DNA of 64,000 nucleotides from NCBI GenBank assembly GCA_005880915.1, contig VBIW01000037.1, forward strand, positions 320,561 through 384,560, written 5' to 3'. The position numbers were made by a program, and so were the translations under genes. A model generated the notes under the pieces. The model saw only the letters and a list, made by a program, of their open reading frames with translations, made no database searches and was not told the origin of the DNA. The stretch comes from Chloroflexota bacterium. GTDB lineage: Bacteria > Chloroflexota > Dormibacteria > Dormibacterales > Dormibacteraceae. This document shows positions 7,732 through 16,923 of the stretch, piece by piece; the first letter of the stretch is position 1; each line of letters opens with the position of its first letter.

Positions 7732-7780
7732 GCTGCCCCTCCGGCGGCTGCGCCGCCACCTCCCCATGAATGGGGAGGAC
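7732..7780. repeat. REP-like double palindrome, intergenic copy
   Basis: Two adjacent hairpins: GGCGGC-TGC-GCCGCC (7743-7757) and CCTCCCCAT-GA-ATGGGGAGG (7759-7778, 9-bp perfect arms), preceded by CGCTGCCCCTCC. Nearly the same unit occurs inside the E2 gene (43475-43522), with a related one at 19484-19570. It lies just past the stop of the helicase gene. Confidence 0.75.
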
Positions 7781-7784
7781 ATGC

Positions 7785-10184
7785 CTAGTAGGTTCGCTTG
7801 ATGACGTCGCGCTCCATGAGCACCGCTGCCTTCGAGACAGTCGCGAGCAGCGGGCTCTTTGCCTGGCGCAGAGCGAACTCGAGCTGGCGCAGCAACGAGT
7901 AAACAGCCTTCATCGCCTTGATCGCGTCACCGATATCCACGTTAGGCGGTGTCGGAATGCGGTCGAGAGGCTCGCCCGACGCCCAGCGGTAGGCGAAGTC
8001 GATGTAGTCGTGTGACGGGGACCGCAGGTTGGGCTCGTCGAGGTCGCGCTCCATGTCGGCGAAGCGGAAGTACAGGGAACGGATGAGCCGGGCAGTCTGA
8101 GCGATCGCCGGCGTGGGATAGCGCCGAGGAGCACGTGCCTGGCGGTCGCCACGCCGCTCCCTGTCCTCAGCGGCGAGCATGATCATCACCGCACACAGCT
8201 CTTCGCCTGTGAGGCCTTCGAACCAGCCCAGCCACACCGCTTCGGCCACCAGGATCGTGTTTTCCCCGTACACGCGGGCCGCGAACAGACCCTTGTCTGT
8301 CGGCTTGTCGTTCTTCAGAAAACCGGTCTCGTCGAGAATCTTGGCGAGGCGGCGCAGCTTGCGGGGGTACTCGTCCATCTGGCCCACAACCTCGCGCTTG
8401 CCCCTGTCGAGCTCCTGCTGCAGGGTGCGGATCTCGTTGTACTTCTGCAGCAGCTCGCCGAACCGTGGGGAGCGAACGACCTTCAGCTTGCGCTGCCGCT
8501 CCAGCAATCCTTTGGCCTCCACCTCGAGGCGCTGCGCGACGCGGCCCGTGTGGCTCATAGCGCGCGTGCGTCCCCCCCGGCCGCGCCGCTGCGCGCCCGC
8601 ATCGCGCCGCAGGCGCCTGAGCTCGATGCGGATCGCACGCCGGCGGTCCTCGATCTTGAAGTACTGCGCGACGTCCTCGATCGAGACCTGCGGGTCCTCC
8701 CACATCCGCTTGATGTCGGCCAGGCGCTCGCGCACGTTGGTCAGTCGCTCGTCGGTCTCGGTCGCGGCCAGGCGCTTCTGAAACTGGCCGAAAGACCGCT
8801 GCATCAGCGCTTCGGCCTCCTCGGGCGTGTAGACGCGGAGCAGGTTCAGGGCCATGTTGTAGCTCGGCAGAAACTTTGACTCGACGACCAGCGTCGGCCC
8901 CATCGCCACTTCGTAGATCGTCCCCACCGCGACATCCGCCTCCTTGAGGATCGCGCCATGTCCAATCACGTCGATGCCGCGCCGGCCCGCCCTTCCCATC
9001 AGCTGTGTCAGCTCGCCGGTGGTGAGCGTCGAGAAGTTGACCCCGTCGAATTTCGTGAATGACGAAACGACCACGCCGCGCGCCGGCATGTTGATGCCCA
9101 GCGACAACGTCTCAGTCGCGAAGACAACCTTGATCAGGCCGCGCTGGAAGAGCTCTTCGACCATCTCCTTGTGGTACGGCAGGAGGCCCGCGTGGTGCTC
9201 AGCCATCCCGCGTCGCAGCAAACGAGCGTCCACCATGCGTCGGAAGAGCGCCTCCTCGTCCTGGTCCTTCAGGCTCTGCAGCCGTTCTGCGGCCACCTGG
9301 TCGATGGCTTCCTTCTCCGCTGCTGTCGTCAGGTCCAGCTCGTGATACGCGCATCGCTGCAACGCCTCGCGGCATCCGCGTCGGGAGAAGATGAAATAGA
9401 TCGCGGGCAGCATGTCGAAGCGTCGCAGCTCCTCGATCACGTGCAGCAGGTCGTTGGAGGGAAGACTGCGGTACCCGCCGACCCGATACGACGCCTCCTC
9501 ATCCTGGGCCGCTCGGCTCCACGTCCGCTGGTCGATGCCACCGTCCTCTTTGAACAGAGGGTTCAGGTGGTTGTTGATCGCTAGCCACATCTTCAGCTCC
9601 ACCGGGCGAACGTCGTGGAAGACCGTCTCCATCCCGCCCCGGTTTTCTGCCATCCAGTCGGCGATCTCCTGGTAGTTGCCGATCGTCGCCGACAGGCCGA
9701 CGAGCTTGATCGACTTCGGCGCCTGGATCACGATCTCCTCCCAAACCGAGCCGCGGGGGAAGTCGTCGATGTAGTGGACCTCGTCGAGCACGACGTACCG
9801 GACGAGGTCGAGTCGTTTCGGATCCTCATAGATGAGGTTGCGCAGGATCTCGGTCGTCATTACCACCACCGGCGCCTCATCGTTGATCGTGTTCTCGCCC
9901 GTCACCAACCCGACCGTTGCCTCGCCGTAGGCCCGAACGAAGTCGTGGTACTTCTGGTTGCTGAGCGCCTTGAGCGGCGTGGTGTACAGGACTTTGACGC
10001 CGTCCTGCAGGGCGCGGAAGATCGCGTATTCGGCGACGATCGTCTTGCCGCTCGAGGTCGGAGCACTGACAAGCACGCCGCCTTGTCCCCGCTCTAACTT
10101 GTCGATGGCCTCGCGCTGGAAGGGGTCCAGCTGGAAGGGCAGGCTGTCCTCGAAGTCATCGACGAGCGTCTCGATGGCGCTCAC
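7785..10184 (-). CDS. Ski2/Mtr4-like DEVH-box RNA helicase (HelY-like)
   Basis: 799 aa superfamily 2 helicase. Walker A APTSSGKT near residue 41, TTPLKALSNQK (Ia), DEVHYIDD (Walker B) near 135, LSATIGN (III), the second RecA lobe with ETLSLGINMPAR and QLMGRAGRRGID (VI), then a winged helix and helical bundle, which together define the Ski2-like group. Bacterial members (HelY/MhpE type in Actinobacteria) are thought to unwind RNA in processing or decay. Residues about 520-560 are rich in Arg. The start ATG at 10184 overlaps the DUF503 stop by four bases, so the two are cotranscribed. Confidence 0.9.
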   Translation of the reverse strand: MSAIETLVDDFEDSLPFQLDPFQREAIDKLERGQGGVLVSAPTSSGKTIVAEYAIFRALQDGVKVLYTTPLKALSNQKYHDFVRAYGEATVGLVTGENTINDEAPVVVMTTEILRNLIYEDPKRLDLVRYVVLDEVHYIDDFPRGSVWEEIVIQAPKSIKLVGLSATIGNYQEIADWMAENRGGMETVFHDVRPVELKMWLAINNHLNPLFKEDGGIDQRTWSRAAQDEEASYRVGGYRSLPSNDLLHVIEELRRFDMLPAIYFIFSRRGCREALQRCAYHELDLTTAAEKEAIDQVAAERLQSLKDQDEEALFRRMVDARLLRRGMAEHHAGLLPYHKEMVEELFQRGLIKVVFATETLSLGINMPARGVVVSSFTKFDGVNFSTLTTGELTQLMGRAGRRGIDVIGHGAILKEADVAVGTIYEVAMGPTLVVESKFLPSYNMALNLLRVYTPEEAEALMQRSFGQFQKRLAATETDERLTNVRERLADIKRMWEDPQVSIEDVAQYFKIEDRRRAIRIELRRLRRDAGAQRRGRGGRTRAMSHTGRVAQRLEVEAKGLLERQRKLKVVRSPRFGELLQKYNEIRTLQQELDRGKREVVGQMDEYPRKLRRLAKILDETGFLKNDKPTDKGLFAARVYGENTILVAEAVWLGWFEGLTGEELCAVMIMLAAEDRERRGDRQARAPRRYPTPAIAQTARLIRSLYFRFADMERDLDEPNLRSPSHDYIDFAYRWASGEPLDRIPTPPNVDIGDAIKAMKAVYSLLRQLEFALRQAKSPLLATVSKAAVLMERDVIKRTY

Positions 10185-10483
10185 AGCTGAACCAGCTCCG
10201 TCGTGACGTCCGTGATCTCGGCCCCATCGCTGTGCGCCTCGATGTACGAGAGGGCGGCCGCCAGCACGCGGTCCGCCTGCCTGCCATCGCCGCTCACCGT
10301 GGCGACCACCAGCTCGGCCAGCTGCCAGCGGTCCAGCTCGCCCACCTCCGCGGCTGCCACCTTCAGCTCCTGGCGCAGCCGGCGCAGCAAGCCGCTCACC
10401 ACCTGGCGCTTGGCCTTGAGTGAGCTTGACTCAGGCAGGTGGAGGACGACCCGGGCGACGCCTATCGCTACTTTGGAGGCCAT
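10181..10483 (-). CDS. DUF503 family protein
   Basis: 100 aa from ATG 10483. The family hallmark is seen: IGVARVVLHLPESSSLKAKR at the N-terminus, then VAAAEVGELDRWQLAELVVA and a C-terminal beta strand. DUF503 is a small, widespread ferredoxin-like-fold family (YlxP), often found near rbfA/infB and linked to ribosome assembly, with no proven reaction. Here it leads the helicase gene with a 4-nt overlap, consistent with an RNA-related role. A GTG at 10510 would add nine residues, but the ATG fits the family start better. Confidence 0.85.
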   Translation of the reverse strand: MASKVAIGVARVVLHLPESSSLKAKRQVVSGLLRRLRQELKVAAAEVGELDRWQLAELVVATVSGDGRQADRVLAAALSYIEAHSDGAEITDVTTELVQL

Positions 10484-10495
10484 CTGAGTTCTTTT

Positions 10496-10523
10496 TTGAC
10501 CAATTGACACGACTCTTCATAAT
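10496..10523 (+). promoter_or_regulatory. Sigma70-type promoter of the peptide ABC operon
   Basis: TTGACC (10496-10501), 16-nt spacer, CATAAT (10518-10523). Transcription would start near 10530, leaving a leader of about 45 nt that ends in AGGGAGGA (10563-10570), a good Shine-Dalgarno five bases before ATG 10576. This operon therefore differs from the leaderless units nearby. Confidence 0.6.
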
Positions 10524-10575
10524 CATCGTGGGGAATCGAAGCGGCCCGCTAGACGGGCGCTCAGGGAGGACGAAG

Positions 10576-12306
10576 ATGAGCCGAGAAGAGGGTGCCGATG
10601 ATGGTGGTTTTGCTCAGTTCGAGCAGTTCCTCGAGGCCTGGTCCAGACGTGACTTCCTGAAACGCGCGGGCGGCGCGGCCGCCTACATGGCCTTCCTGGG
10701 CGGGGCCGTGGAGTTCCTGGACGCGTGTGCCGGCACTTCGACCACGACCACCACAACTCCAAAGAAGGGCGGCCACGTCGTCGAGGGCAACTTCAGCGAC
10801 ATCCGGACCCTCAACTCCATGCTCAGCAGCGACACCGCATCAAACCAGGTGATCGGCCTGATGTTCGACGGGCTCCTCAACTACCGCAAGAACGGCGACC
10901 TGATCCCGGCCCTGGCCGCGGACCTGCCGAAGACCTCGTCCGACGGCCTCACCTACACGTTCAAGCTGCGTTCGAACCTGAAGTTCTCGGACGGTCAGCC
11001 CATCACCTCGGATGACGTCAAGTTCACCTACCAGCTCGCTTACGACCCCCAGTACGCCGCGGTCTCGTCTCCCCGGCGCGGCGACCTTTCGAAGTACATC
11101 GCCAGCATCGACACGCCGGATCCGCAGACCGTGGTCATCAAGACCACCCAGGTGTTTGCGCCGTTCCTGGCCAACCACGCGCTCTACGGCATCCTGCCGA
11201 AGCATGTCCTGGGCAGCATGACCGCGGCGCAGATCAACACGGCTGACTTCAACACGGCTCCGTCCGTGACGAGCGGCGCGTTCAAGTTCGTCAAGTGGGA
11301 CAAGGGCCAGCAGGTCACCATGGCTCGCAACGACAACTACTGGGCGGGAGCACCTTACCTCGACCAGTGGATCTACAAGGTGCTCCCCGACTCAGTCGCC
11401 GTGACCAACCAGCTGAAGACCGGCGAGATCGACATCGGCCCGGTGGACCCAGGGCAGTTCGACGCCCTCAAGACGACCTCAACCGTGGCGATGTCCGAGT
11501 TCCCGGTGCCGACCTTCACCTTCTACGCCTACCAGCTCGACCCCAGCAAATCTGCGGGGCCGCTCTTCCAGGACAAGGCCGTGCGCCAGGCGTTGCTCTA
11601 TGCCTTGAACCGCGACCAGATCGTGAGTGCTGTCTACTTCGGCCACGGCACGGTCGCCAACTCCGTAGAGCCGCCGACCTCGTGGGCCTACAAGGACAAG
11701 CCGACCACGCTGATCAAGTTCGACAAGGCCAAGGCGGAGTCGCTGCTGGACGGCGCGGGCTGGGCCAAGGGCGCAGACGGGATCCGGGCCAAGAACGGCC
11801 TCAAGCTCAAGTTCACGATGATCACCAACGCCGGCAACAAGCAGCGCGAGTCGATGCTCCAGATCATGCAGCAGTCGTGGCACGACATCGGCGTCGAAGC
11901 CACTCCCTCGCTCATCCAGTTCCCCCAGCTGGTCAGCCAGATCGTCAGCATCCGGACCTTCGACGTCTTCCTGGTCGGCTTCAACTGGATGCAGGATCCT
12001 GATGTTTCCCCGCTTTACCACTCGCGCAACACCGCCGCGGGCGGCTTCAATGGCGCTCTCTTCAAGAACGACCAGGCGGACACGCTCCTCGACCAGGCCC
12101 TCACCACGCTGGACAAGACAAAGCGCAAGCAGCTCTACTTCCAGTTCCAGGACCTGATGTCAGACCTGGAGCCCTCGCCGGTCATCCTCTTCAACACAGG
12201 GATCTATGGCGTCAACACCCGCGTCCAGGGCACGGACTTCGGGCCGTTCAACCAGTTCCAGAACCGTCCCTGGAACCACGCCACCTGGGTCACGGACGGC
12301 AAGTAG
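10576..12306 (+). CDS. ABC peptide/oligopeptide transporter, extracellular substrate-binding lipoprotein
   Basis: 576 aa, family 5 solute-binding protein (OppA/DppA type). The N-terminus carries a twin-arginine motif SRRDFLKR (residues 23-30), a hydrophobic stretch and a lipobox-like LDAC with Cys51, followed by a Thr-rich linker, so it is probably exported by Tat and lipid-anchored. Family segments: PALAADLPKTSSDGLTYTF, LRSNLKFSDGQPITSDDVKF, and NDNYWAGAPYLD. The start is ATG 10576 because of the strong AGGGAGGA just upstream; the longer frame from 10420 would bury the Tat motif. First gene of a five-gene importer operon. Confidence 0.92.
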   Translation: MSREEGADDGGFAQFEQFLEAWSRRDFLKRAGGAAAYMAFLGGAVEFLDACAGTSTTTTTTPKKGGHVVEGNFSDIRTLNSMLSSDTASNQVIGLMFDGLLNYRKNGDLIPALAADLPKTSSDGLTYTFKLRSNLKFSDGQPITSDDVKFTYQLAYDPQYAAVSSPRRGDLSKYIASIDTPDPQTVVIKTTQVFAPFLANHALYGILPKHVLGSMTAAQINTADFNTAPSVTSGAFKFVKWDKGQQVTMARNDNYWAGAPYLDQWIYKVLPDSVAVTNQLKTGEIDIGPVDPGQFDALKTTSTVAMSEFPVPTFTFYAYQLDPSKSAGPLFQDKAVRQALLYALNRDQIVSAVYFGHGTVANSVEPPTSWAYKDKPTTLIKFDKAKAESLLDGAGWAKGADGIRAKNGLKLKFTMITNAGNKQRESMLQIMQQSWHDIGVEATPSLIQFPQLVSQIVSIRTFDVFLVGFNWMQDPDVSPLYHSRNTAAGGFNGALFKNDQADTLLDQALTTLDKTKRKQLYFQFQDLMSDLEPSPVILFNTGIYGVNTRVQGTDFGPFNQFQNRPWNHATWVTDGK

Positions 12307-12354
12307 CCGCATGGAGGTAGATCAGGAGCCGCCGGGCTTTTCGTATAAGAGCTG

Positions 12355-13326
12355 ATGCTCGCGAAATACGTGGCCCGGCGGTTCCTCGCCTCGCTCGTCG
12401 TCGTTCTGGGCGTGACCCTGATCACCCTCGTGCTCATGGACCGCACCCGCGGTACGTACGTGCCCGGAATCGACCTGAACCCGAGCCTGCGGCCGGAGGA
12501 TATCGCCCGGCTCCGGGCTGATCTCGGCCTCGACCGCCCGTTCTATCTCTGGTACATCACCTGGATCTGGGGCGTGCTGCACGGCGATTTCGGACGGTCG
12601 ATGATCGACGGCAGCACGGTCATGAGCCACATCCTGGACCGGCTGCCCAACACCCTCGAGCTCACCGCGACCGCGATCGTGATCGGGCTGGTCGTCGCCG
12701 TCCCTCTTGGGGTCGTGGGCGCCCTACGCCGGGGCAGCAGGGTCGACCACACCATGACGGTGGTCTCTGTGGCCGGCTTTGCGGTGCCGCAGTTCTGGAT
12801 GGGGCTGATCCTCATCCTCGTCTTCTCGGTGACGCTCGAGCAGCACGGCCTTCCCTGGCTGCCTTCGAGCGGCGCATTCAGCGCCGTGAACGGTGGCGAC
12901 GTCCTGGACCGGATCCAGCACCTGATCCTCCCGGCGACCGTGCTTTCCTTCTTCTATACGTCGACCTGGTCGCGTTTCATCCGCTCGAGCATGCTCGAGG
13001 TTCTCTCCCAGGACTACATCCGCACCGCGCGCGCCAAGGGCATGAGCGAGCGCCGGGTCGTCTACCTCCACGGGCTGCGCAACGCGCTCATCCCGCTCAT
13101 CACGCTGATCGGCCTGGAGCTGCCGGGCCTCGTCAGCGGTGGCCTTGTGGTAGAGGTGGTCTTCGGCTGGCCCGGCATCGGCAAGCTCGCCTTCGAGCGC
13201 GCGCTCCAGTACGACTACACGACCGTGATGGGCGTGACGTTCTTCGCCACGCTGCTCGTCGTCGCGGGCAACCTGATCGCCGACGTGCTGTACGGCATCC
13301 TCGACCCTAGGATTCGACTCGCGTGA
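12355..13326 (+). CDS. ABC peptide transporter permease (DppB/OppB type)
   Basis: 323 aa with six predicted membrane helices. The N-terminal YVARRFLASLVVVLGVTLIT is typical of DppB, and the EAA loop that contacts the ATPase is seen as ARAKGMSERRVVYLHGLRNA. SGGLVVEVVFGWPGIG is the conserved C-terminal stretch. It forms the inner-membrane channel with the next gene. The gap to the binding-protein gene is 48 nt, and its GTGA overlaps the dppC start by four bases. Confidence 0.92.
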   Translation: MLAKYVARRFLASLVVVLGVTLITLVLMDRTRGTYVPGIDLNPSLRPEDIARLRADLGLDRPFYLWYITWIWGVLHGDFGRSMIDGSTVMSHILDRLPNTLELTATAIVIGLVVAVPLGVVGALRRGSRVDHTMTVVSVAGFAVPQFWMGLILILVFSVTLEQHGLPWLPSSGAFSAVNGGDVLDRIQHLILPATVLSFFYTSTWSRFIRSSMLEVLSQDYIRTARAKGMSERRVVYLHGLRNALIPLITLIGLELPGLVSGGLVVEVVFGWPGIGKLAFERALQYDYTTVMGVTFFATLLVVAGNLIADVLYGILDPRIRLA

Positions 13327-14246
13327 TCGGGCAGAGCCGCGTCGCCGAGCTGGAGCTGCCGGGTGCCGCAATCGAGGGCGCCTCGACGCGGCCGGCGCAG
13401 AGCTACTGGAATGAATCCTGGGAACGACTTCGTGCAAACCGGATCGGGATGGCCGCGGGCGTGCTCATCGTGATCATGGCCCTGATCGCCATCGCGGCGC
13501 CGCTCTTCTCAGCCGTAGTGACCCATTTCCAGCCTCAGACCATTGACCTGGGCGCGACCTTCGCCAAGCCTGGCGCTCCCCACTTCCTGGGCACGGACGA
13601 GCTTGGCCGCGACTCGATGACCAGGCTCATCTGGGGCGGCCGTGTCACCCTCGGCGTCGCGTTTCTTACCGTGGCGGTGTCGCTCACGGTGGGAACCGGA
13701 GTCGGGATGCTCGCCGGTTACTACGGCGGCTGGCTCGACGATGTTTTGATGCGCCTCGTCGACACGGTCCTCGCCATCCCGGCGATCTTTCTTTTCATCC
13801 TCATGTCGATATTGTTCCGACCGACCCCGATCTCCCTTGCTTTGATCATTGCGTCGGTCGGCTGGGGCAACGTCGCGCGTCTGGTGCGCGGCGAGGTGCT
13901 TTCGGTCAAGCAGCGGGACTTCATCCTGGCGACACGTTCCATCGGCGCGCGAGACCTGCGCCTGATGTTTCGCCATCTGCTCCCCAACGTCCTGCCAGTG
14001 CTCATCGTGGCGGCGAGCCTGGGCGTGGGCCAGATCATCCTGATCGAGGCGGCGCTCGACTTCCTCGGCCTCGGCATCCAGCCGCCCACCGCGAGCTGGG
14101 GCAACATGCTAACCAACGCCGAGAGCTATTTCTTCCACTCGTTCTGGCTGGTGATCTTCCCCGGCGTCACGATCTTCGTCACGGTGCTTGCGTCAAACAT
14201 CTTCGGCAACGCAATCCGCGACGCATTCGACCCGCGTCTCAAGTAG
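13323..14246 (+). CDS. ABC peptide transporter permease (DppC/OppC type)
   Basis: 307 aa, six helices. The N-terminal cytoplasmic part (SYWNESWERLRANRIGMAAG) and HFLGTDELGRDSMTRLIWGG are DppC hallmarks; the EAA loop reads TRSIGARDLRLMFRHLLPN. The C-terminus has GLGIQPPTASWGNML. It pairs with the DppB-type permease. The start is GTG 13323, overlapping the dppB stop. Confidence 0.92.
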   Translation: MIGQSRVAELELPGAAIEGASTRPAQSYWNESWERLRANRIGMAAGVLIVIMALIAIAAPLFSAVVTHFQPQTIDLGATFAKPGAPHFLGTDELGRDSMTRLIWGGRVTLGVAFLTVAVSLTVGTGVGMLAGYYGGWLDDVLMRLVDTVLAIPAIFLFILMSILFRPTPISLALIIASVGWGNVARLVRGEVLSVKQRDFILATRSIGARDLRLMFRHLLPNVLPVLIVAASLGVGQIILIEAALDFLGLGIQPPTASWGNMLTNAESYFFHSFWLVIFPGVTIFVTVLASNIFGNAIRDAFDPRLK

Positions 14247-14252
14247 GCGCAC

Positions 14253-15242
14253 GTGACACAGGCGCTGCTCGAGGTTCAGGACCTCCACACGGTCTTCGCC
14301 ACCAGGGAAGGCAAGGTCAAAGCGGTGGACGGCGTCTCATTCGAGCTGAATCCCGGCGAGACGCTCGGCATCGTGGGCGAGTCCGGCTGCGGCAAGTCGG
14401 TGACGGCGTTGAGCATCATGCGGCTGCAGAGGCCCGGCAAGATCGTGGGCGGCAAGGTCACGTTCAAGGGCCAGGACCTGACCAAGGTCACCGAGAGCGA
14501 GATGCGCGACATCCGCGGCCGCGAGATGGCGATGATCTTCCAGGACCCGATGACGTCGCTCAACCCGGTCTTTCGCACCGGCTGGCAGGTGGCGGAGCCG
14601 CTCCGCCTGCATCACGGGTGGGACTCGAAGAAGGCGCTGGCTTCCGCGGTCCAGATGCTGGGCCGGGTCGGGATCCCATCGGCCGCGGAGCGGGCGCGCG
14701 ACTACCCTCACCAGTTCTCGGGCGGCATGCGCCAGCGGGTGATGATCGCGATGGGGTTGACGACCACTCCCGCGGTGCTGATCGCTGACGAGCCTACGAC
14801 CGCTCTCGATGTGACGATCCAGGCGCAGATCCTCGACCTGCTGCGACACGTCAACCGCGAGTTCGGAACGGCGACGATCCTGATCACACACAACCTTGGC
14901 GTCGTCGCCGGAATGTGCAAACGGGTGATCGTGATGTACGCGGGCAGGGTGGTCGAAGCCGGCCCGACGACGGACGTCTTCGCCAACCCCAAACACCCCT
15001 ACACGTGGTCGCTCCTGCGTTCCATCCCGCGGCTCGACGCCGAGCGTCACGAGCCCTTGAAACCAATCGAAGGCCTGCCGCCGAGCCTGGTCGACCTCCC
15101 GACCGGCTGCGCGTTCCATCCGCGCTGCGCCTTCAAGGTCGAGCGGTGCTCACGCGACGTGCCCGCCCTGCAACCGGTGGGCGACACGCAGCTTTCGGCG
15201 TGCTGGGTGACGCAGGCGGGGGCAGAGCTCAAAGGTGCCTGA
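14253..15242 (+). CDS. ABC peptide transporter ATP-binding protein (DppD/OppD type)
   Basis: 329 aa. Walker A GESGCGKS near residue 44, Q-loop [12 protein letters not shown], signature FSGGMRQRV near 155, Walker [13 protein letters not shown]-loop THNL. The C-terminal oligopeptide-transporter extension includes CAFHPRCAF, a Cys motif that binds a cluster in some family members. Energises uptake together with the DppF-type ATPase. GTG start six bases after the dppC stop. Confidence 0.93.
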   Translation: MTQALLEVQDLHTVFATREGKVKAVDGVSFELNPGETLGIVGESGCGKSVTALSIMRLQRPGKIVGGKVTFKGQDLTKVTESEMRDIRGREMAMIFQDPMTSLNPVFRTGWQVAEPLRLHHGWDSKKALASAVQMLGRVGIPSAAERARDYPHQFSGGMRQRVMIAMGLTTTPAVLIADEPTTALDVTIQAQILDLLRHVNREFGTATILITHNLGVVAGMCKRVIVMYAGRVVEAGPTTDVFANPKHPYTWSLLRSIPRLDAERHEPLKPIEGLPPSLVDLPTGCAFHPRCAFKVERCSRDVPALQPVGDTQLSACWVTQAGAELKGA

Positions 15243-16257
15243 AGGCGCCCCGGTCAAAACGCTTACACGTGCCTGGACGACGGCCGACCCGCTGGTCTCG
15301 GTCTCCGACCTGAAGGTCTGGTTCCCGGTCTCGTCAGGGATCCTGCAGCGCACCATCGCCCACGTCCACGCGGTGGACGGCGTGGACCTCGAGATCAAGA
15401 CCGGGGAGACGGTTGGCCTGGTCGGAGAGTCCGGCTGCGGCAAATCGACCCTCGGCCGCGCCGTGATCCGGCTGCTCGAGCCGACCGGCGGCAAGATTCT
15501 CTTCAAAGGCGACGACATCACGCATCTTCGAGGCGAGCGGCTTCGCGCCCTGCGCCGCGACATGGCGATGATCTTCCAGGATCCGTACGCCTCGCTCGAT
15601 CCGCGCCAGACGGTCGGCGACATAGTCGGCGAGCCGATCGACATCCACCACCTGGCAAAGGGCAAGGAAAGGCAGGACAGGATCCGAGAGATGCTCCGCG
15701 TCGTCGGCCTCAACCCACGGTTCGTCGACCGATACCCGCACGAGTTCTCGGGCGGGCAGCGGCAGAGAGTCGGCATCGCCCGGGCGCTTGCGGTCGAGCC
15801 GAGCTTCATCATCTGCGACGAGCCGATCTCGGCGCTCGACGTTTCGATCCAGGCCCAGATCATCAACCTGCTCGAGCGCCTGCAATCGAAGTTCAACCTC
15901 ACGTATCTGTTCATCGCGCACGACCTGTCGGTGGTCAAGCACATCTCGAACCGGATCGCGGTGATGTACCTGGGCAAGATCATGGAAGTGGCGGGCGGAA
16001 CACAGCTCTACAAACGGCCGCGACACCCCTACACCGGATCTCTGCTGTCGGCGATCCCGATCCCCGACCCTGTGGTCGAGATGCGGCGAGAGCGCCTCAT
16101 CCTTCAAGGCGACGTCGCTTCTCCAGTCAACCCGCCATCGGGCTGCCGCTTTCGCACACGTTGCCCACGTGCGCGTGAGCACTGCGCCGAAGAGGTGCCA
16201 CCACTCGAGGAGTACGGCGACGAGCACAAGGCGGCCTGCTTCTATCCATTAGATTGA
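15235..16257 (+). CDS. ABC peptide transporter ATP-binding protein (DppF/OppF type)
   Basis: 340 aa. Walker [23 protein letters not shown], signature FSGGQRQRVGIARAL, Walker B FIICDEPISALD, H-loop AHDLSVV, and the C-terminal GCRFRTRCPRAREHC extension. The GTG start at 15235 lies inside the end of the dppD-like gene (8-nt overlap). Last gene of the importer operon; a hairpin begins three bases after its stop. Confidence 0.93.
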   Translation: MPEGAPVKTLTRAWTTADPLVSVSDLKVWFPVSSGILQRTIAHVHAVDGVDLEIKTGETVGLVGESGCGKSTLGRAVIRLLEPTGGKILFKGDDITHLRGERLRALRRDMAMIFQDPYASLDPRQTVGDIVGEPIDIHHLAKGKERQDRIREMLRVVGLNPRFVDRYPHEFSGGQRQRVGIARALAVEPSFIICDEPISALDVSIQAQIINLLERLQSKFNLTYLFIAHDLSVVKHISNRIAVMYLGKIMEVAGGTQLYKRPRHPYTGSLLSAIPIPDPVVEMRRERLILQGDVASPVNPPSGCRFRTRCPRAREHCAEEVPPLEEYGDEHKAACFYPLD

Positions 16258-16260
16258 GGA

Positions 16261-16287
16261 CACAAGTGAACCTATGGTTCCCTTGTG
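16261..16287 (+). terminator. Hairpin directly after the ABC operon
   Basis: CACAAG-T-GAACC-TAT-GGTTC-C-CTTGTG folds into an 11-bp stem with one mismatch. It begins three bases after the dppF-like stop. There is no U-tract, so it may act as a 3'-end stabiliser or Rho-dependent boundary rather than an intrinsic terminator. Confidence 0.5.
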
Positions 16288-16291
16288 AAAA

Positions 16292-16360
16292 CCCTCCCTT
16301 CTGGAGGCAACCCGTTTCCGGGCGGTCGAAAGACAAAGTTGCGCCCGGGGTGAACCCGGC
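16292..16360 (+). other. Candidate structured RNA element upstream of pyrE
   Basis: Between the ABC operon and pyrE lie consecutive complementary stretches: CCTCC-CTTCT-GGAGG, then CCGGGCG (16318-16324) with CGCCCGG (16342-16348) enclosing GTC-GAAA-GAC, then CCGGG-GTGAA-CCCGG (16346-16360). GCAAC (16307-16311) can instead pair with GTTGC (16338-16342), giving a mutually exclusive fold. I do not recognise a riboswitch or PyrR site. It lies upstream of the predicted pyrE -10 box, so it may belong to the ABC transcript. Confidence 0.35.
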
Positions 16361-16383
16361 CGCGCAGACATCGCCGGATCTTT

Positions 16384-16389
16384 TAGATT
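16384..16389 (+). promoter_or_regulatory. Leaderless -10 box (TAGATT) of pyrE
   Basis: TAGATT ends six bases before the pyrE GTG at 16396, and no Shine-Dalgarno is present. Confidence 0.55.
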
Positions 16390-16395
16390 GACGGA

Positions 16396-16923
16396 GTGAT
16401 CGCCGAACGCAAGGAACTCGCGCGCGATCTTGTCAAGGCGTCGTATCTCAAAGGCGATTTCGTCTTGCGATCCGGCAAGCGCTCGAATCGCTACTTCGAC
16501 AAGTTTCTCTTCGAAACCGATCCCGTCCTGCTCAGGCGGCTCGGCCGCCATCTCGCCGCGCTTGTGCCAGCTGAGACACAGCGTCTTGCAGCGCCCGAGC
16601 TTGGCGCGGTCCTGCTTGGTGGTGTCGTGTCGATGGAGACAAGCTTCCCGCTGCTGCTCGTGCGCAAGGAGCCCAAGCGCTACGGGACCGCGAAGCAGCT
16701 GGAGGGCAGATATACGGCCGGCGAGCGAGTCACGGTCATCGAGGACGTGGTCACCACCGGTGGCGACTCGCTGCGCTCGATCGAGGTCCTGCGCGACGCG
16801 GGGCTGGAGGTGATCCATCTCATCGTGGTTCTGGATCGTGGAGAGGGCGGCGAGGACAACATCCGCCAGGCCGGCATTCCGTACTCGCCGCTATTCCGGA
16901 TTCAAGACCTCGACCTTGACTGA
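16396..16923 (+). CDS. pyrE: Orotate phosphoribosyltransferase
   Basis: 175 aa. Makes OMP from orotate and PRPP in pyrimidine biosynthesis. The PRPP-binding motif is clear: VTVIEDVVTTGGDSL near residue 113. The N-terminal FVLRSGKRSNRYFDK and VRKEPKRYG (phosphate-contacting Lys residues) fit OPRTase. GTG start after a leaderless promoter. It overlaps the following dihydroorotase gene by eight bases (TTGACTGA), so the two pyrimidine genes are coupled. Confidence 0.93.
   Translation: MIAERKELARDLVKASYLKGDFVLRSGKRSNRYFDKFLFETDPVLLRRLGRHLAALVPAETQRLAAPELGAVLLGGVVSMETSFPLLLVRKEPKRYGTAKQLEGRYTAGERVTVIEDVVTTGGDSLRSIEVLRDAGLEVIHLIVVLDRGEGGEDNIRQAGIPYSPLFRIQDLDLD

Noticed and set aside
16266..16391. 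41-codon ORF (GTG start) between the ABC operon and pyrE
   Set aside because: Codon third positions do not look coding, and it coincides with strong stem-forming sequence; chance frame more likely.
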